DNA of 64,000 bases from contig CANTFL010000137.1 in NCBI GenBank assembly GCA_947650285.1, positions 62,001-126,000 on the forward strand, written 5' to 3'. The stretch's first letter is position 1; each line of letters begins with the position of its first letter. This DNA is from Hyaloperonospora brassicae. Taxonomy: Eukaryota > Oomycota > Peronosporomycetes > Peronosporales > Peronosporaceae. This document shows positions 33,242 through 44,072 of the stretch, one piece after another. The translations under genes and the position numbers were made by a program. The notes beneath the pieces were generated by a model, which saw only the letters and a list, made by a program, of their open reading frames with translations, searched no databases and was not told where the DNA came from.

Positions 33242-34850
33242 ATGTCTATGCGAGGTGATTCGAAGACCACACAGCCTGCTGCTGTTCCAGCCTCTGCGGC
33301 AGACGTTCCTTCGTCTGCTGCTTGTTCTACGTCTGCAGCAGAAGGTGCTTCAGACGCACGCGGTATCGCACCACGTGCACATGATGACCATGGCAATAAG
33401 GTCATCAATTCTGGCGAGTCAGACGTGCCTGACTCGCGAAACGTTCCAGAGGCATCTTGATCACCGGCGGTGCCTCATCGTTCGTCTAGAGCACTGTCGA
33501 ACGAGCGGACTCGTGAAATGCAACACAGTCTGTTCGGCAGTGATGATGAATTCTATGGTGAAGAATACTATGCCTCACCAGCATCAACTCGTGCTTCCCC
33601 GCAAGAGCGTAATGACGATGGCGAGAGCCGTCGTCATTCTGAAAGCCGTGGTACCAAAACAGGTACGACATTGAAGCGTGGTGAGCTCGAGTCGTGGCGC
33701 TTGCCCGACCAGCTCATCGATTGCCTGTCTCACGAGACAAGCCAGCACCATCAAATTCCATTATTCGATGCAACTGAGCTTCATGGCTTAAGTCCCAGCG
33801 CGAAAAACTTTCGCGGTGAAGAAGATTTTTATCTCTATGCCTTCTTTAGGCATAGACGGTATAATGGCAACAAAAAGCGTGACAAGAACTCGCTTTTGGC
33901 ATTGTGGAACGCATTCGTCCAAAGTGTCATGCATTTTGGGCGAGAAGGGTGGTTTAAGAAGCTTAAGGCGATACGCATCAAGTTCGAAAAGCGAACGCCA
34001 ACCGGTGCAAGGTACCGGTTGCATTGTTTGTCAAGTGAGGCAGGCATTCCTTGCCTCACTTGGGGTGATTCTTGTGCGAGCTGAGCTGACAACTCGCAAC
34101 GTGCATAGAGGGACTGTATTCCCTAAGTTCACCCTGAAGAAGGGCTCACATCTCGAATGAGACGCGGGACGAGATTGCAAACTTGAAATCCGTCTACAAG
34201 CGCCAAACGCGCGTGTTTACCGATGGGCCCTCGGACCAATCGGATGAGTCTCGTTATACTGGTGGACGATATCTTTCCATGTCAGCCATCAGCTGGGAAC
34301 GAGGTTCCCAGCTGTCGAAGGAAGGTGGGTACCCACGCCACCGGACGAGGTAACTCGTCCTTGATTCTGAATCGCCACGGTGGTTCAAGATACGATCTAC
34401 AACAAAGTGTTGACCACCGTGGGAGTCCACCAGTGGTTCCGGTGGCGGTGGAAAGACAAGGCCCGACTCAGCCGCCGGGCCTGCACGAGACTTTGGGTTA
34501 CCACGAGCGTTTTATGACCGAACTGAGGGAGGAAGTCGAGCACGAAAACGATCGTCGGCACGCCTTGCAGTTGGACGTGCGACGTCTTCGTGCCGATCGG
34601 GAGAAGGACCGATCGTAATCTGCGTTCGCCCAGCTTGATAGTGAACGCGAGAGGCGTCGTTTGCGCGACGAGCTAAGACGGCTCGTCGCAAGGCCGCGTC
34701 GACAAAGAATCAACTCTTTTCGACGAAGGACCAACTTCAGTGTTTGGTCCGTGATCACAAGAATCTGTTGGGGATTCTTGAGCGCGCCGGTTATCTCCGT
34801 TCTCGCAAGAGGCCTCGTACTGATGGTACGGGCAGAGACGACCAACATAA
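33242..34850 (+). pseudogene. Antisense ORF of element B (stops and frameshift)
   Basis: Starts MSMRGDSKTTQPAAV like the intact version in element C and keeps its frame to about 34618, interrupted by TGA at 33458-33460 (CGC in C) and TGA at 34082-34084 (TGT in C). The central domain ([38 protein letters not shown]) is nearly identical to C. The coiled-coil part begins near 34490 (TELREEVEHENDRRHAL). After a frameshift the C-terminus is still recognisable near 34755-34845 (KNLLGILERAGYL). Inactive as it stands. Intact chromodomain-like coding (YLVRWRGYPPSFDSWEPRSQ) lies on the opposite strand over 34230-34400. Confidence 0.85.
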
Positions 34851-37800
34851 AACGTAGGATGCGTGCGCATCCTACGAGGCAATTCGGTCGTGTATGTATT
34901 GCCCTTGCGGTGTAACACACGAAAGGGACCAAGGTATTTCGGCAGTAGTTTGCTACTGCCGACACTAGTGACTGCATGTCCAGGTAGGTTTACCGTTGAC
35001 AGTAGTACTAGGTCGTTAACCTTAGATGAAAGAACATTTGCTCTTCCATTCTTGTCTGCGTTCCGTTTCTAGCGTTCCACTGCATTTGCGATGGAGTCCT
35101 GAACGAAATGGTCTACCGCCTCTCGAGTCAGCAGGAAGTTCTCTGCCGACTCGTTGTTGTGTTTTTCAGTGCGCTTCGTGCGCACTGCTAAGACATCGTT
35201 CTCTTCTTCAACGAGGGTGTCCTCTTCCTCACTGGCATATTTGTCGACGATACTGAAAATACCAGCATCGTCATCATTGTTTGATGTAGCAGTAGCGTTA
35301 TCGCTACTGCTAAGCTCGATTTCCTCGATGTCGACGTTGTCGACATCGGCATCAAACGTATCGGCGTGAGCGGTGATACGTGATGAGCAAGAGCCAAAAC
35401 GTTTTTTGCTCGAGCGAGTCCCTCCCCTCTTTAACTCAGAGTCACTCTGTATGAAGGCGGGAATACGTGGGTGGCGTAAGCCATTCACGTAGAACGGTGT
35501 ATGCGTTGTGGACCCATGCACGGAGTTGTTGATGGCAAACTCAATCATCGGCAAGAACTCACTCCAATGTGAAAAGGAGTGGACGTATCCACGAAGAATT
35601 TTTTCGAGGACACGGTTCGCTCGTTCAGTCTGACCATCCGTTTCGGGATGATCAGAGGTTGACATCTTCAACCGTGTTCCTAATGTGCGGAACACGGATT
35701 GCCAAAATGCCGCCGTGATCCGAGGGTCACGGTCGGATACGAGTTCAAGGGGTAACCGTGGAGTCGAAACACAGTGTCGATGTAGACACGCGCACAGCCG
35801 TGGGCGTTGATGGATCCTGGGACTGCAGCAAGATGCTATATATTGCTGAAACAAACCAAAAAACACAAGAGTACCATTATTCTTGTTAGTGTCTTCGGGA
35901 AACCCGAAGACGAAGATCATTGAAACGGAATCCCAACATTCTGCCGGGACCGGCAGAGCTTGTATTGGTGCACGGGATGAAGGACAAGGCTTCACTTGTT
36001 GACAGACCTCGCAAGAACGAATGTATTTGCGGACACACTGATACTGGCGGGGCCAGTAAAAGTCAAGACTGATCGTGAGGTAAGTATTTTGTCGGCCACG
36101 GTGCCCGCCAGACGGCGCATCGTGACATTCGAACATGATGCGTAATCGCAAGTCATCATGATCGGGAACGACAACACGAGGCGTGTCGTCGGCAACGGCT
36201 GTATAGTACAGCAGGCCGTTGCGAGTCGTGTACCGATCCAAAACGACCGGTACAGAGCCGGCAAATCCGACAAGGATTTCCGAAATGGGTTCGAAAGATT
36301 ACCCATCGAACGGAGGAGATTCGTGTCTCCTGCGTATGCTTTCCGCACGTCGTCGAGTAAAGGCGACGACGGCACACTTATGGACAGTGTCGCAACAGTG
36401 GGCAAGTCCTCACTGTTGACTCGGGACGTTGGCTCAAAGTCGGGCCGACAGGATAACACATCAGCGACGACATTAAGTCGTCCTGGTTTATACTTCACGG
36501 ATAAATTATACTCCGCGAAGAAAGACAGCCACCTCGCCATCCTTTGCGAGAGGTTTGAACTGCTTACGGCCGTGCGTAGTGACGCATGGTCCGTATAGAC
36601 GATGACTGGTCTGTCCCCCAAGAGATAGACCCGGAACTTAGCCAGTGCATACTTTATGGCAAATAGTTCCTTGTCATACACTTGGTAATTGCGTTCAGCT
36701 GGTTGCAGCTGACGCGAATGATAACAGACGACGCGCTCTGCACCATCTGAATCAAATTGCATGAAAGAATAGCCAATCGCGAAATCGCTGGCGTCACAGA
36801 CCACATGAAACGGTCTGTCCTGATCTGCAATCGCCAAGATGGGCGATTGCATCAAGCTTTTCTTTAACGTTATAAGGAACTCTGGCAGTAAGCGCTCCAT
36901 GACCACTTCACATCTTTCTTGAGCAAGCAAGAAAGATGAACAGTCATCTTGGCGTTATTGCGCGAGTACTTGAGCAAGTACGCCGCTAGTCCAAGGAACT
37001 TCATTAGTCCTTTGACATCGACTAGCACTGGCCAGTCGGTGATCGTCTTGACCTTTTCGGGATTCGGGCGGACGCCGTATTTGCCGACGATGCAGCCAAG
37101 AAGTGGTATTTCGCTTGCCGCGAATATACACTTCTTGAGGTTGGCATACAACTTATGCTTGCGCATAAGTTAAAGAACCTTACGGACGTGAGTTCGGTGG
37201 AATTCAGCACCGTCCTTCCGTCCATATCCCGGCTATGGACGAACACATCATCGAAGTAACTCGGTGCGAAGTCTCGCACCGGTTTCAACATATTTGTGAC
37301 ACATATGTTGAATGTTGCAGGGGCATTACTCAGCCCATGTGGCATCACTAGCCACTCCCACAGCATCCCGCTGGGGGTACTCACTGCCGTGAACGGGACG
37401 TCCCGTTCACGCATCAGGATCTGATAGAATCCATCCATCAGATCCATGGACGAAAAGATGGTACTCTTTGACATACCACCTATGATGACGTCCTTTCTCG
37501 GTATCGGCGTCTGAGCCGGTACCGTTGCAGCATTCAATTTGCTGAATGCGTGCACTATCCGCCATCGTCATGTGGCCTTTCGCATACAGAAGGTCGGAGA
37601 TCTGTGAGGGAATGTCGATTCCCTCACATGGACCGCTGCAAAGCGATAGGCAAAGAACTTGTCGATCTCTAGTACTTGTTCACGAGGCAGTGGCCACTTC
37701 TTCATGACCCAGTACTTCGATCCCGGTTTGAGCTCGATCTCGTGTCGAGTGCCTTTGTCCTTAGGCAACTCGCAAGGCACGGATTCAGGGAACACATCCC

Positions 37801-38834
37801 TGAATTCGATCAAATCCTTATACAAAGGATTTGCCTGAAGTGACTCCCACGATTGAGACGTGTATCGCATAATCCGAGTCTCCCCATAGATTACACTTTC
37901 GTCCATAGATAAACTGCTGAGAACCCTCTCGGTCTCAGTAAACACCGTTGCCGATCGAATATCGGTCACATACTCGTCCTCTGTGACGAGTACACAGATC
38001 TGCTTGACTTTGCCACTGCGCAGATCACGCAAGAACCGTTTCGGTTCTAGCGTTGGCAACTGAGTTATCTCCGAAGTTAACTTCGGATGCACTATCAGAT
38101 CAAGCGTGTAAGCACCTACGCTTGATCCATCATTAACCAAGACATTCACTGTCTCGATTACCTCCTGGGAAATCACTTCCACAGTATCTGGGAGAGATTT
38201 CTCCACAATGTAGTGATCATCTACATATTGTTTTTGTACAGTCGTGCTAACGACCGTACCACAAGTGAGACCATCGCATGCACTCGTAGTACACCCACGT
38301 GAGTGTGGGCGTTCCAAGATATTTGTCAGGTGGTTGTCTGAGAAACAAGTAGCAGGTACGTAACCGATCGATGCTGTCAGCTCAACCTTGGCTCGTACCT
38401 CCTGAGCCAGGCAACCCTAAGATGACTTCGAACTTGTCATTTAGGTCAAGCACGATGAAAACATCATCTTACTGTTCGCCTTTTAACGTGTAGTGGATTC
38501 CGACTACACGTTTCTTCATAGTGATCGATGCGCATGTCGCTAGGCGCACCGTCATCTTCGTTGGAGAGATCTCCCGCTCCACAAAGTTAAAACTTCCTGC
38601 CTCTAGCAACTGGCGACTAACAAAATTGTTCGACGCCCCAAAGTCAACTAGGGCGCAAAGTGAAAAGTCTTTTGTCACTTCTAACTTCAAGGTGATAAGT
38701 GACAACTCATCACCAGATGCAGAGACACACAGAAATTGTGTTTCGGAGGCAACCTTCTTCAGGAGATTTGCAAATTCTCTTGATGTCGCTGGATCAGTAG
38801 GGCTCTCCGCCCCTACTAATCCCGACCATTTTTT
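34226..38834 (-). pseudogene. pol of element B (protease to chromodomain; broken)
   Basis: Minus-strand blocks: protease 38469-38830 (ALVDFGASNNFV at the active-site position); linker and RT N-terminus 37568-38317; RT palm 37022-37555 (SYFDDVFVHSRDM); RT thumb 36870-37166; RNase H and integrase zinc region 35992-36930 (VVCDASDFAIGY); integrase core and acidic tail in one 390-codon frame 35069-36241 (GHRGRQNTY, DRDPRITAAFW, HPETDGQTERANRVLE); chromodomain about 34230-34400. Lesions include TGA at 37568-37570 and TAA at 37170-37172, both shared with element C. Integrase and tail are one frame here, showing that the frame break in C at about 46275 is secondary. Confidence 0.85.
38791..38834 (-). 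promoter_or_regulatory. Candidate -1 frameshift signal, element B
   Basis: Minus strand: slippery A AAA AAT (38834-38828), then a 5-nt spacer, then the stem GGATTAGTAGGG pairing with CCCTACTGATCC around an 8-nt loop. Relative to C, the left arm changes G-to-A opposite U (G-U becomes A-U) and C-to-U opposite G (G-C becomes G-U), so pairing is kept. Confidence 0.65.
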
Positions 38835-39933
38835 GATGGTCCACCTTGCTGTTGCGACTTCGTAACAGCAAGGGACCCTCGCCATCCAGTTCTTCTTGTT
38901 GGTCGGTGAATACTACGCTCAGCACCGTGAGGTTCTGAGCGGGGGGTACTGCATTCATATGCGTAGTGTCCCAGTTTATGACAGCGATAGCATCTCACCG
39001 TTCGCTTGTCATTCGCAGGGCGAGGTTTCTCGCCCTCGACATTACAGAGGTCCATTGGTTCTGGACCTCCGACTGCTAATCGTCTCTGTGAACGATGCGG
39101 GGTAACGTAGCGTGTGACTGTCTCACGCTATAATCTTGTTGCTCTGCTGCAAAGATTGCCTTTGAGAGCGTCTTAAGTTCTCCGCGGAACTGGTGGTCCC
39201 TAACGGGACCGTCTGAAAGCCCTTAAATAAAGATTGTGATCAACACAAAATCACTCACAGGGTTCACTACCATGCAGCTTGCAAGGTAGCGTACATGTTG
39301 GGCGTAAGCGTGAACCTTACGCTTACCCTGTTTGATTCCGACGAGTTTAAAGAGAGTCCTGAACTCTGCTCTGAGCGGCTCAAACGTCTCACTGGGCAGG
39401 GTCTTGAAGATCCTCAACGACCCGAAAACATGTGGGTCGTGCAACTTGAGGTTCAGGGCCCAAGCTCTGGCTTCTCCTGCCAGGTTAGGCTGAGCGAATT
39501 AGACTTGCATTCGCTCATCATCGATGCGACGAGCATCAATGGCATCGTCCAGCTCGACGAAACACCTCAACAGGGAGTCTTCCTCGACTCCTCGATACTT
39601 GAATACCTCTAGTTTTAGAGATTCCCGTCGACGCTCACGCGTCGGCTCTGCGGACTGAGACAGTTATTGTCTCAGTCCTTCGGTTCGCTGGTGATCTTGT
39701 TGTTGTAACAAGGTCACCTGCGCTCGCGACTCATCAAGTTCTCGTTCCAAGAACTTGCTGATGACGGCATGCTGTTGGTCCCTATCCCTTAAGGATAGCA
39801 TGGACCAGATGGCTTCCTCGCCAACGGTCGAACTCATTCGTTCGATCGCACTCCATTCGATGTCGCTCAAATAAGAGTAGCTTTCACGGGTTCCGTGAAA
39901 GCTGTCGCCGTCTACATCGTCCGAAATGTTCAT
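38826..39933 (-). pseudogene. gag of element B (broken)
   Basis: Begins at the ATG at 39933 (MNISDDVDGDSFHGTRE; C has MNMLDEEDTFHATREG) and keeps LSDIEWSAIERMSSTVGEE. A stop falls at about 39664 in place of the coiled-coil continuation. Further pieces at 39223-39444 (capsid-like) and 38816-39055 carry the zinc knuckle CYRCHKLGHYAYEC. Broken by stops and frameshifts. Confidence 0.8.
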
Positions 39934-39983
39934 GTTGGGCGATGGGGTTGTGGTCCTTGGACGGACTACAAAGTGCTATCAGG

Positions 39984-40422
39984 TGTAACGGGGCACTGTT
40001 GACTACGTACTGGTTGACCAGAACGGAGTATACCCTCACTGACGACAGTGGATGACAGTGCCCTGCTAGGTGTTGAAGGGAACCAAGAGGAAGGAAAGGA
40101 GACTAAGTAGTCAGACGAGTCTCTGGTAAAAGTAAAAACTGTATTAATATAATCAAGTCCTATAACTTCTTGAATCTCTGTTGTCCTGACTTAATTGTAC
40201 TGATGTAACTAAAGGTACGATGACGTCTACTCACCACCCATTGCGCGCGTCTAGCAGCGATTGGTGGGTTGATATCATCACGATATCAACCAATCAGTAT
40301 ACCATTCGGTCATCTCAACAATATCACCATGTCTGTGATATTGTTAAAGAATGTTCGACGCAATATTCTTTATTGTCAAATTGTTTTAATAAAAATTTCA
40401 TGTAACGGACTACCCCGTTCCA
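39984..40422 (-). repeat. Right LTR of element B (5' LTR)
   Basis: 439 bp, TGTAACGGGG...CCCCGTTCCA, followed by target duplication tatct. It differs from the left LTR at scattered positions, including in hairpin arms, e.g. GGTTGATATC/GATATCAACC is perfect here but damaged in the left copy. Confidence 0.92.
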
Positions 40423-40427
40423 TATCT

Positions 40428-40768
40428 CGAACTGCTTACCTTAGATCCAAGCGACGACTTGCTATCCCCGGCGGACTGCCCCGAATCTCAGCCAAACCCG
40501 GCGCTCTGTTTTTTAATTGAGGAGCTTTTAGAGAGACCTTGCACATCATTATAATGGGTGATTGACAGACGTGTTTTTTTTCTCCCCCTCCTTCAAGATG
40601 TGGAAAGTCCATTAGGCTACCAGCTGCTGCGAGGTAAATCGCCATTTAAAAAGAAATGCAGGATTACTGAGCTACCTTGCGATAGACCCGAGTGACCTGT
40701 GCTCTGTCGATGAAAGGAAAGAGGCGGTCTATACAACGCCAGACTACGCCGTCTGCTCGACTGATTTT
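40428..40768. other. Flank between element B and the TIR element
   Basis: About 340 bp, no gene or repeat recognised. Confidence 0.4.
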
Positions 40769-40925
40769 GGGGGAATCGTAAAAAAACACCAGTGTTCGCC
40801 TAAAAAACACCGTTACGATGAGGCTATCCATTAACCTTGTTTAATATATACACAAAAGGGTAAAGAAAATACTACTTTCGATTGAACTTCACTAGAAACG
40901 TTTCTAAGATAAGTCGGACCCTCCC
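40769..40925. repeat. Left terminal inverted repeat
   Basis: Pairs with 42935-43089; shared blocks include CTATCCATTAACCTTGTTTA and CTAGAAACGTTTCTAAGATA (each given in the left orientation). Confidence 0.8.
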
Positions 40926-42934
40926 TTTTTTGACCGGAATGCGGTCGAACACGTTCGGTCTGTCGCGGGGAAAAGAGACTTTGGATCGTAATTTTTGGAT
41001 TATCCAACCGCCCAGGGTTGCTGGCTTACATTCATAACCTACTGGACCGGATGCACGGAAACTCCGACCAGTATGCAGCTTCATGCGAGTTTTTGCATGT
41101 CATGGACGTCTCCGCCGTTGAATCCGATCATTTCACGGCGGCTGCTGAGCGCGTTTGGACATTCAATGGAGGCTTAAGTGTGTCAATGGAAGCGGATGTG
41201 GTGGGTATTATGTTTAATATGTATCGCAATTAAATGGGTTTAGCTCGATCGGGTCTCTCACGAAGGTCTTTCCGTCACTTTGGCGGGATGTATGTTTGAA
41301 TACATAGTTCAAAGTTTTCGGCAATTACACGCACTAGCGATGCGGGAGTGTAGGAAGCTACACACCCAGGTGGCCGGAACTCGTCTAATGCAATGCATCG
41401 GGCTGCTCACCACGGCCCCATCCAGAGCACCGCACACAGCGGTGAGACTCGTCCAACCACCGAATCATTCGACACCGGCGTTGCTATCCTGGCTTAGGTC
41501 TTTCCAGACGTCTTGTACACCATAATTTCGTATTATAGATAGTCTGTTCCCCTCTCTCTCTTAAACGGACTGCAGTCTTCACTTGCGAGACGACGGCTCC
41601 TGCAACGGCGCAGATACAAGCCAAGGGCGTGACGGCAACATCTGTAGCGACGATTTTTGAACCGGTGGAGCTTGCTGCTGTTGAAACATAAGCGGCCTCG
41701 GACGAGACAGTCTTTGCAGCGGCGGTATTGGCTGCGTCGTCGCGTTTGAGAGCGAAAGGTAAGATGGTGGCGGTATGTCCAACAGCATTTACATTTTTAC
41801 ACACCCATTAGTTGTCAATATGGACTATTGACGCTCTCCTTAGCATTACGTCGGCAAGGACATGTCTCCTCGGCATCATCTATGGGAGTCAACAAAAAGT
41901 AATCCAACGATGGCTTTGCGCAAAAGATATCTCGTGCAATCAGAAAGTAGACCAACATACGCCTTTTTATTATATGGTGTGATCGGTCGTGCCATATCAA
42001 ATCTAAAATACACACGCGACGCTAGTTAGCCGTGTTGCACAAAACCTGTCAGCAGCAGCATTACCAACCTGCTATTACTTTCTCAAGAGGAGAACAAGTA
42101 TAACCATGTATAATACTGCAATAAACGCCGATGGGAAATAGGACGGCTTGTGCCAGCGTGAATTCAAGTAGACCGGTGCCATATACTGCAGTCTCCTTAA
42201 CAACACAGATCATTTAGCTCCAATATCGATGGTATGTTTTCACACGGCATCGCAAGGACCTATTGCATTGTGCCAATACAAAAAGCAAGCAGCGTCGGTT
42301 TGATCGAGGACACCGTAAGTCGCATCGACACGTTTAGAAACCTTAGCATTAAGTCGATCATGGTGACCATGATCGCTCCAGGCCCCCTGCAACCATCGCC
42401 ACAACATTATTAACCAGCTGTAAGTTCTCGTACCTCATTTTTCTATACGCACGTCAACGTACCTGGACTCTACTAAAAGTAAAGACTTTACACCAGCAAA
42501 AGAGTTGTTAAACTCCAAGAACGCGACACCAGCGTGGGTCTGCTTAACATCAATAAAAAACGATACATAGAAAAATACCAGCAAAGGCAATTTACACAAC
42601 AAAATGTGGTTTAGTTTGTTATTCACTCAGTCATCAGCCACATCTAAAAAAGCACAATTTTTCTATCTGTCTCGCATTTCTTTGGCTATGACTCCACCGA
42701 CTGCAACAGCCCGTCCCCCGTTTACTACTATTGTATACTCAGATGATTGGTGGCAATCTTTAAAGACGGCGGGAGGGACGGCCGAGAAAGAGAAGTCCAG
42801 GAGCAACATCGAGGAATGCGCCGTGACACAGTCGACGTGACGGTATGCACGTGCAGCGATTGCTGAGCGTGTGCATGGGCTAGGCCCTGAGCAGGCTATC
42901 AACAAATTAAGACTGCAGTCCGTTTAAAAAGCGG

Positions 42935-43089
42935 AGTGTCCGACTTATCTTAGAAACGTTTCTAGCGAAGTTCAATGAAAAGTAGTATTTTCTTTACCCT
43001 TTTGTGGATATATTAAACAAGGTTAATGGATAGCCTCATCGAAACGGTGTTTTTTTAGGCGAACACTGGTGTTTTTTTACGATTCCCCC
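42935..43089. repeat. Right terminal inverted repeat
   Basis: Inverted counterpart of 40769-40925, ending CGATTCCCCC. Differences from the left copy are a one-base indel in an A run and a few substitutions. Confidence 0.8.
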
Positions 43090-43388
43090 TGGTTTTGGTG
43101 TACAGGTGCACTGTAAGAATAAAGTCGAGAAATTGGCTTCCACTGAGCTACCTTTTCGCCTCGGATGGCATAAAAGCTCTATACTATCGCAAGGAAAATA
43201 GTGAGTGTAAGAGCGGTGAAACGCTCCTTTTAGTCTTATGACCATACGGTAGACACCGGACGTATGTCTCGAAAGCAGGATTAAAACCGCACGCTGGGTG
43301 ACGGTCGCACTGCGTCTCCGAGGCCCGAGCTTTACGTCATTGCAACATTCACCCCCCAGCGAGCACTTTTCAACGCTACTAGTAAGCA

Positions 43389-43554
43389 ATGCGTCTTGTT
43401 CACGCTGTGCTCCTGCCTGGCATCGTCGTCTTCGTGTCCAAGGTGAATCTGCTACAAGCCCATGCACTTCGTGACGATGTGACGGACGATCTGGCGAGTG
43501 CCCTTCAAGATACTGACGCTGAAGCGACCGCCGAAAACGAGAGTCGATTGATTG
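43389..43554 (+). pseudogene. 5' half of a secreted-protein gene interrupted by element C
   Basis: Open from the ATG at 43389 to the edge of element C. The first about 26 residues are a signal peptide (MRLVHAVLLPGIVVFVSKVN, then LLQAHA), followed by an acidic stretch typical of oomycete effector N-termini. Element C inserted after 166 nt, duplicating gattg. The coding frame resumes on the far side at 51541 when the element and one copy of the duplication are ignored. No RXLR is seen before the break. Effector identity is inferred from the signal peptide and small size. Confidence 0.7.
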
Positions 43555-43942
43555 TGTAACGGGGCACACCCTTGCGTAACTTAACGCAAGGGTTTTGAGT
43601 GCCCCGACAGACGTACACGTGGCAAGCGAGGAAGCGTAGGTAGGGTAAAAGTAGAACTGTTATATTAATAAATTAAGTCTTTAAACTACTGTCTCTTCGT
43701 TTGACTTAATTCAATTATACTAATATAACTGCATGTATGGTGACGTCTCGTCACCACTCATTGCGCGCGTCTTGCGGCGATTGGTGGGTTGATATCATCA
43801 CGATATCAACCAATGAACAGACCCTTTGGTCGACCCTTCAATATCACCACTTTGGTGATATTGTTTAAAGAATATCCATCTTATATTCTTTATTGTCACT
43901 TTCCTTAAGTGACAATATCATGTAACGGGCTGCCCCGTTACA
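43555..43942 (-). repeat. Left LTR of element C (3' LTR)
   Basis: 388 bp. Perfect hairpins in order: ACCCTTGCGT/ACGCAAGGGT (43568-43593, nested in GGGGCAC/GTGCCCC); GGTTGATATC/GATATCAACC (43787-43811); CAATATCACC/GGTGATATTG (43839-43863); AAAGAATAT/ATATTCTTT (43867-43891); ATTGTCACTT/AAGTGACAAT (43892-43916); TGTAACGGG/CCCGTTACA (43921-43942). In element sense the last five lie in U3. Confidence 0.93.
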
Positions 43943-43955
43943 TCACCCCCCCTTA
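43943..43955 (-). promoter_or_regulatory. Polypurine tract of element C
   Basis: Minus strand AAGGGGGGGTGA immediately precedes the 3' LTR, the usual primer site for plus-strand DNA synthesis in LTR retrotransposons. The same site exists in A (1545-1558) and in weaker form in B. Confidence 0.75.
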
Positions 43956-44072
43956 ACTGATAGTCACCGTGTGACTATCGAAATATGGAGGCCACCCGTT
44001 GGCCACCATTGGGACAGGGAGCACTTGTTTGGTCCGTTCCACTCACTTTCCGCTTGACCTCGCATAGTTAAC

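Larger units (their letters stand above)
32671..40422 (-). mobile_element. Ty3/Gypsy LTR retrotransposon B (complete structure, inactive)
   Basis: 439-bp LTRs at 32671-33109 and 39984-40422, flanked by an exact 5-bp target duplication tatct (32666-32670 and 40423-40427). The minus strand carries gag, protease, RT, RNase H, integrase and chromodomain; the plus strand carries the extra antisense ORF between the left LTR and integrase. Gag, pol and the antisense ORF all hold stops or frameshifts. The LTRs differ at more positions than those of element C, so B is older than C and younger than A. Confidence 0.93.
40769..43089. mobile_element. DNA transposon with about 155-bp terminal inverted repeats, no transposase found
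   Basis: Left end 40769-40925 and right end about 42935-43089 are inverted copies starting GGGGGAATCGTAAAAAAACA, with only a handful of differences. Flanks read tgattttg (40762-40769) and tggttttg (43090-43097), a possible 8-bp target duplication with one mismatch, although the boundary G makes the exact ends uncertain. The 2-kb interior has only short ORFs (up to about 106 codons) with no recognised transposase motif, so it appears non-autonomous. Superfamily not assigned. Confidence 0.7.

Noticed and set aside
43036..43569. 177-codon minus-strand ORF
   Set aside because: Runs across the end of the TIR element, the interrupted effector promoter and into the LTR of element C, so it is an accident of three adjacent sequences.
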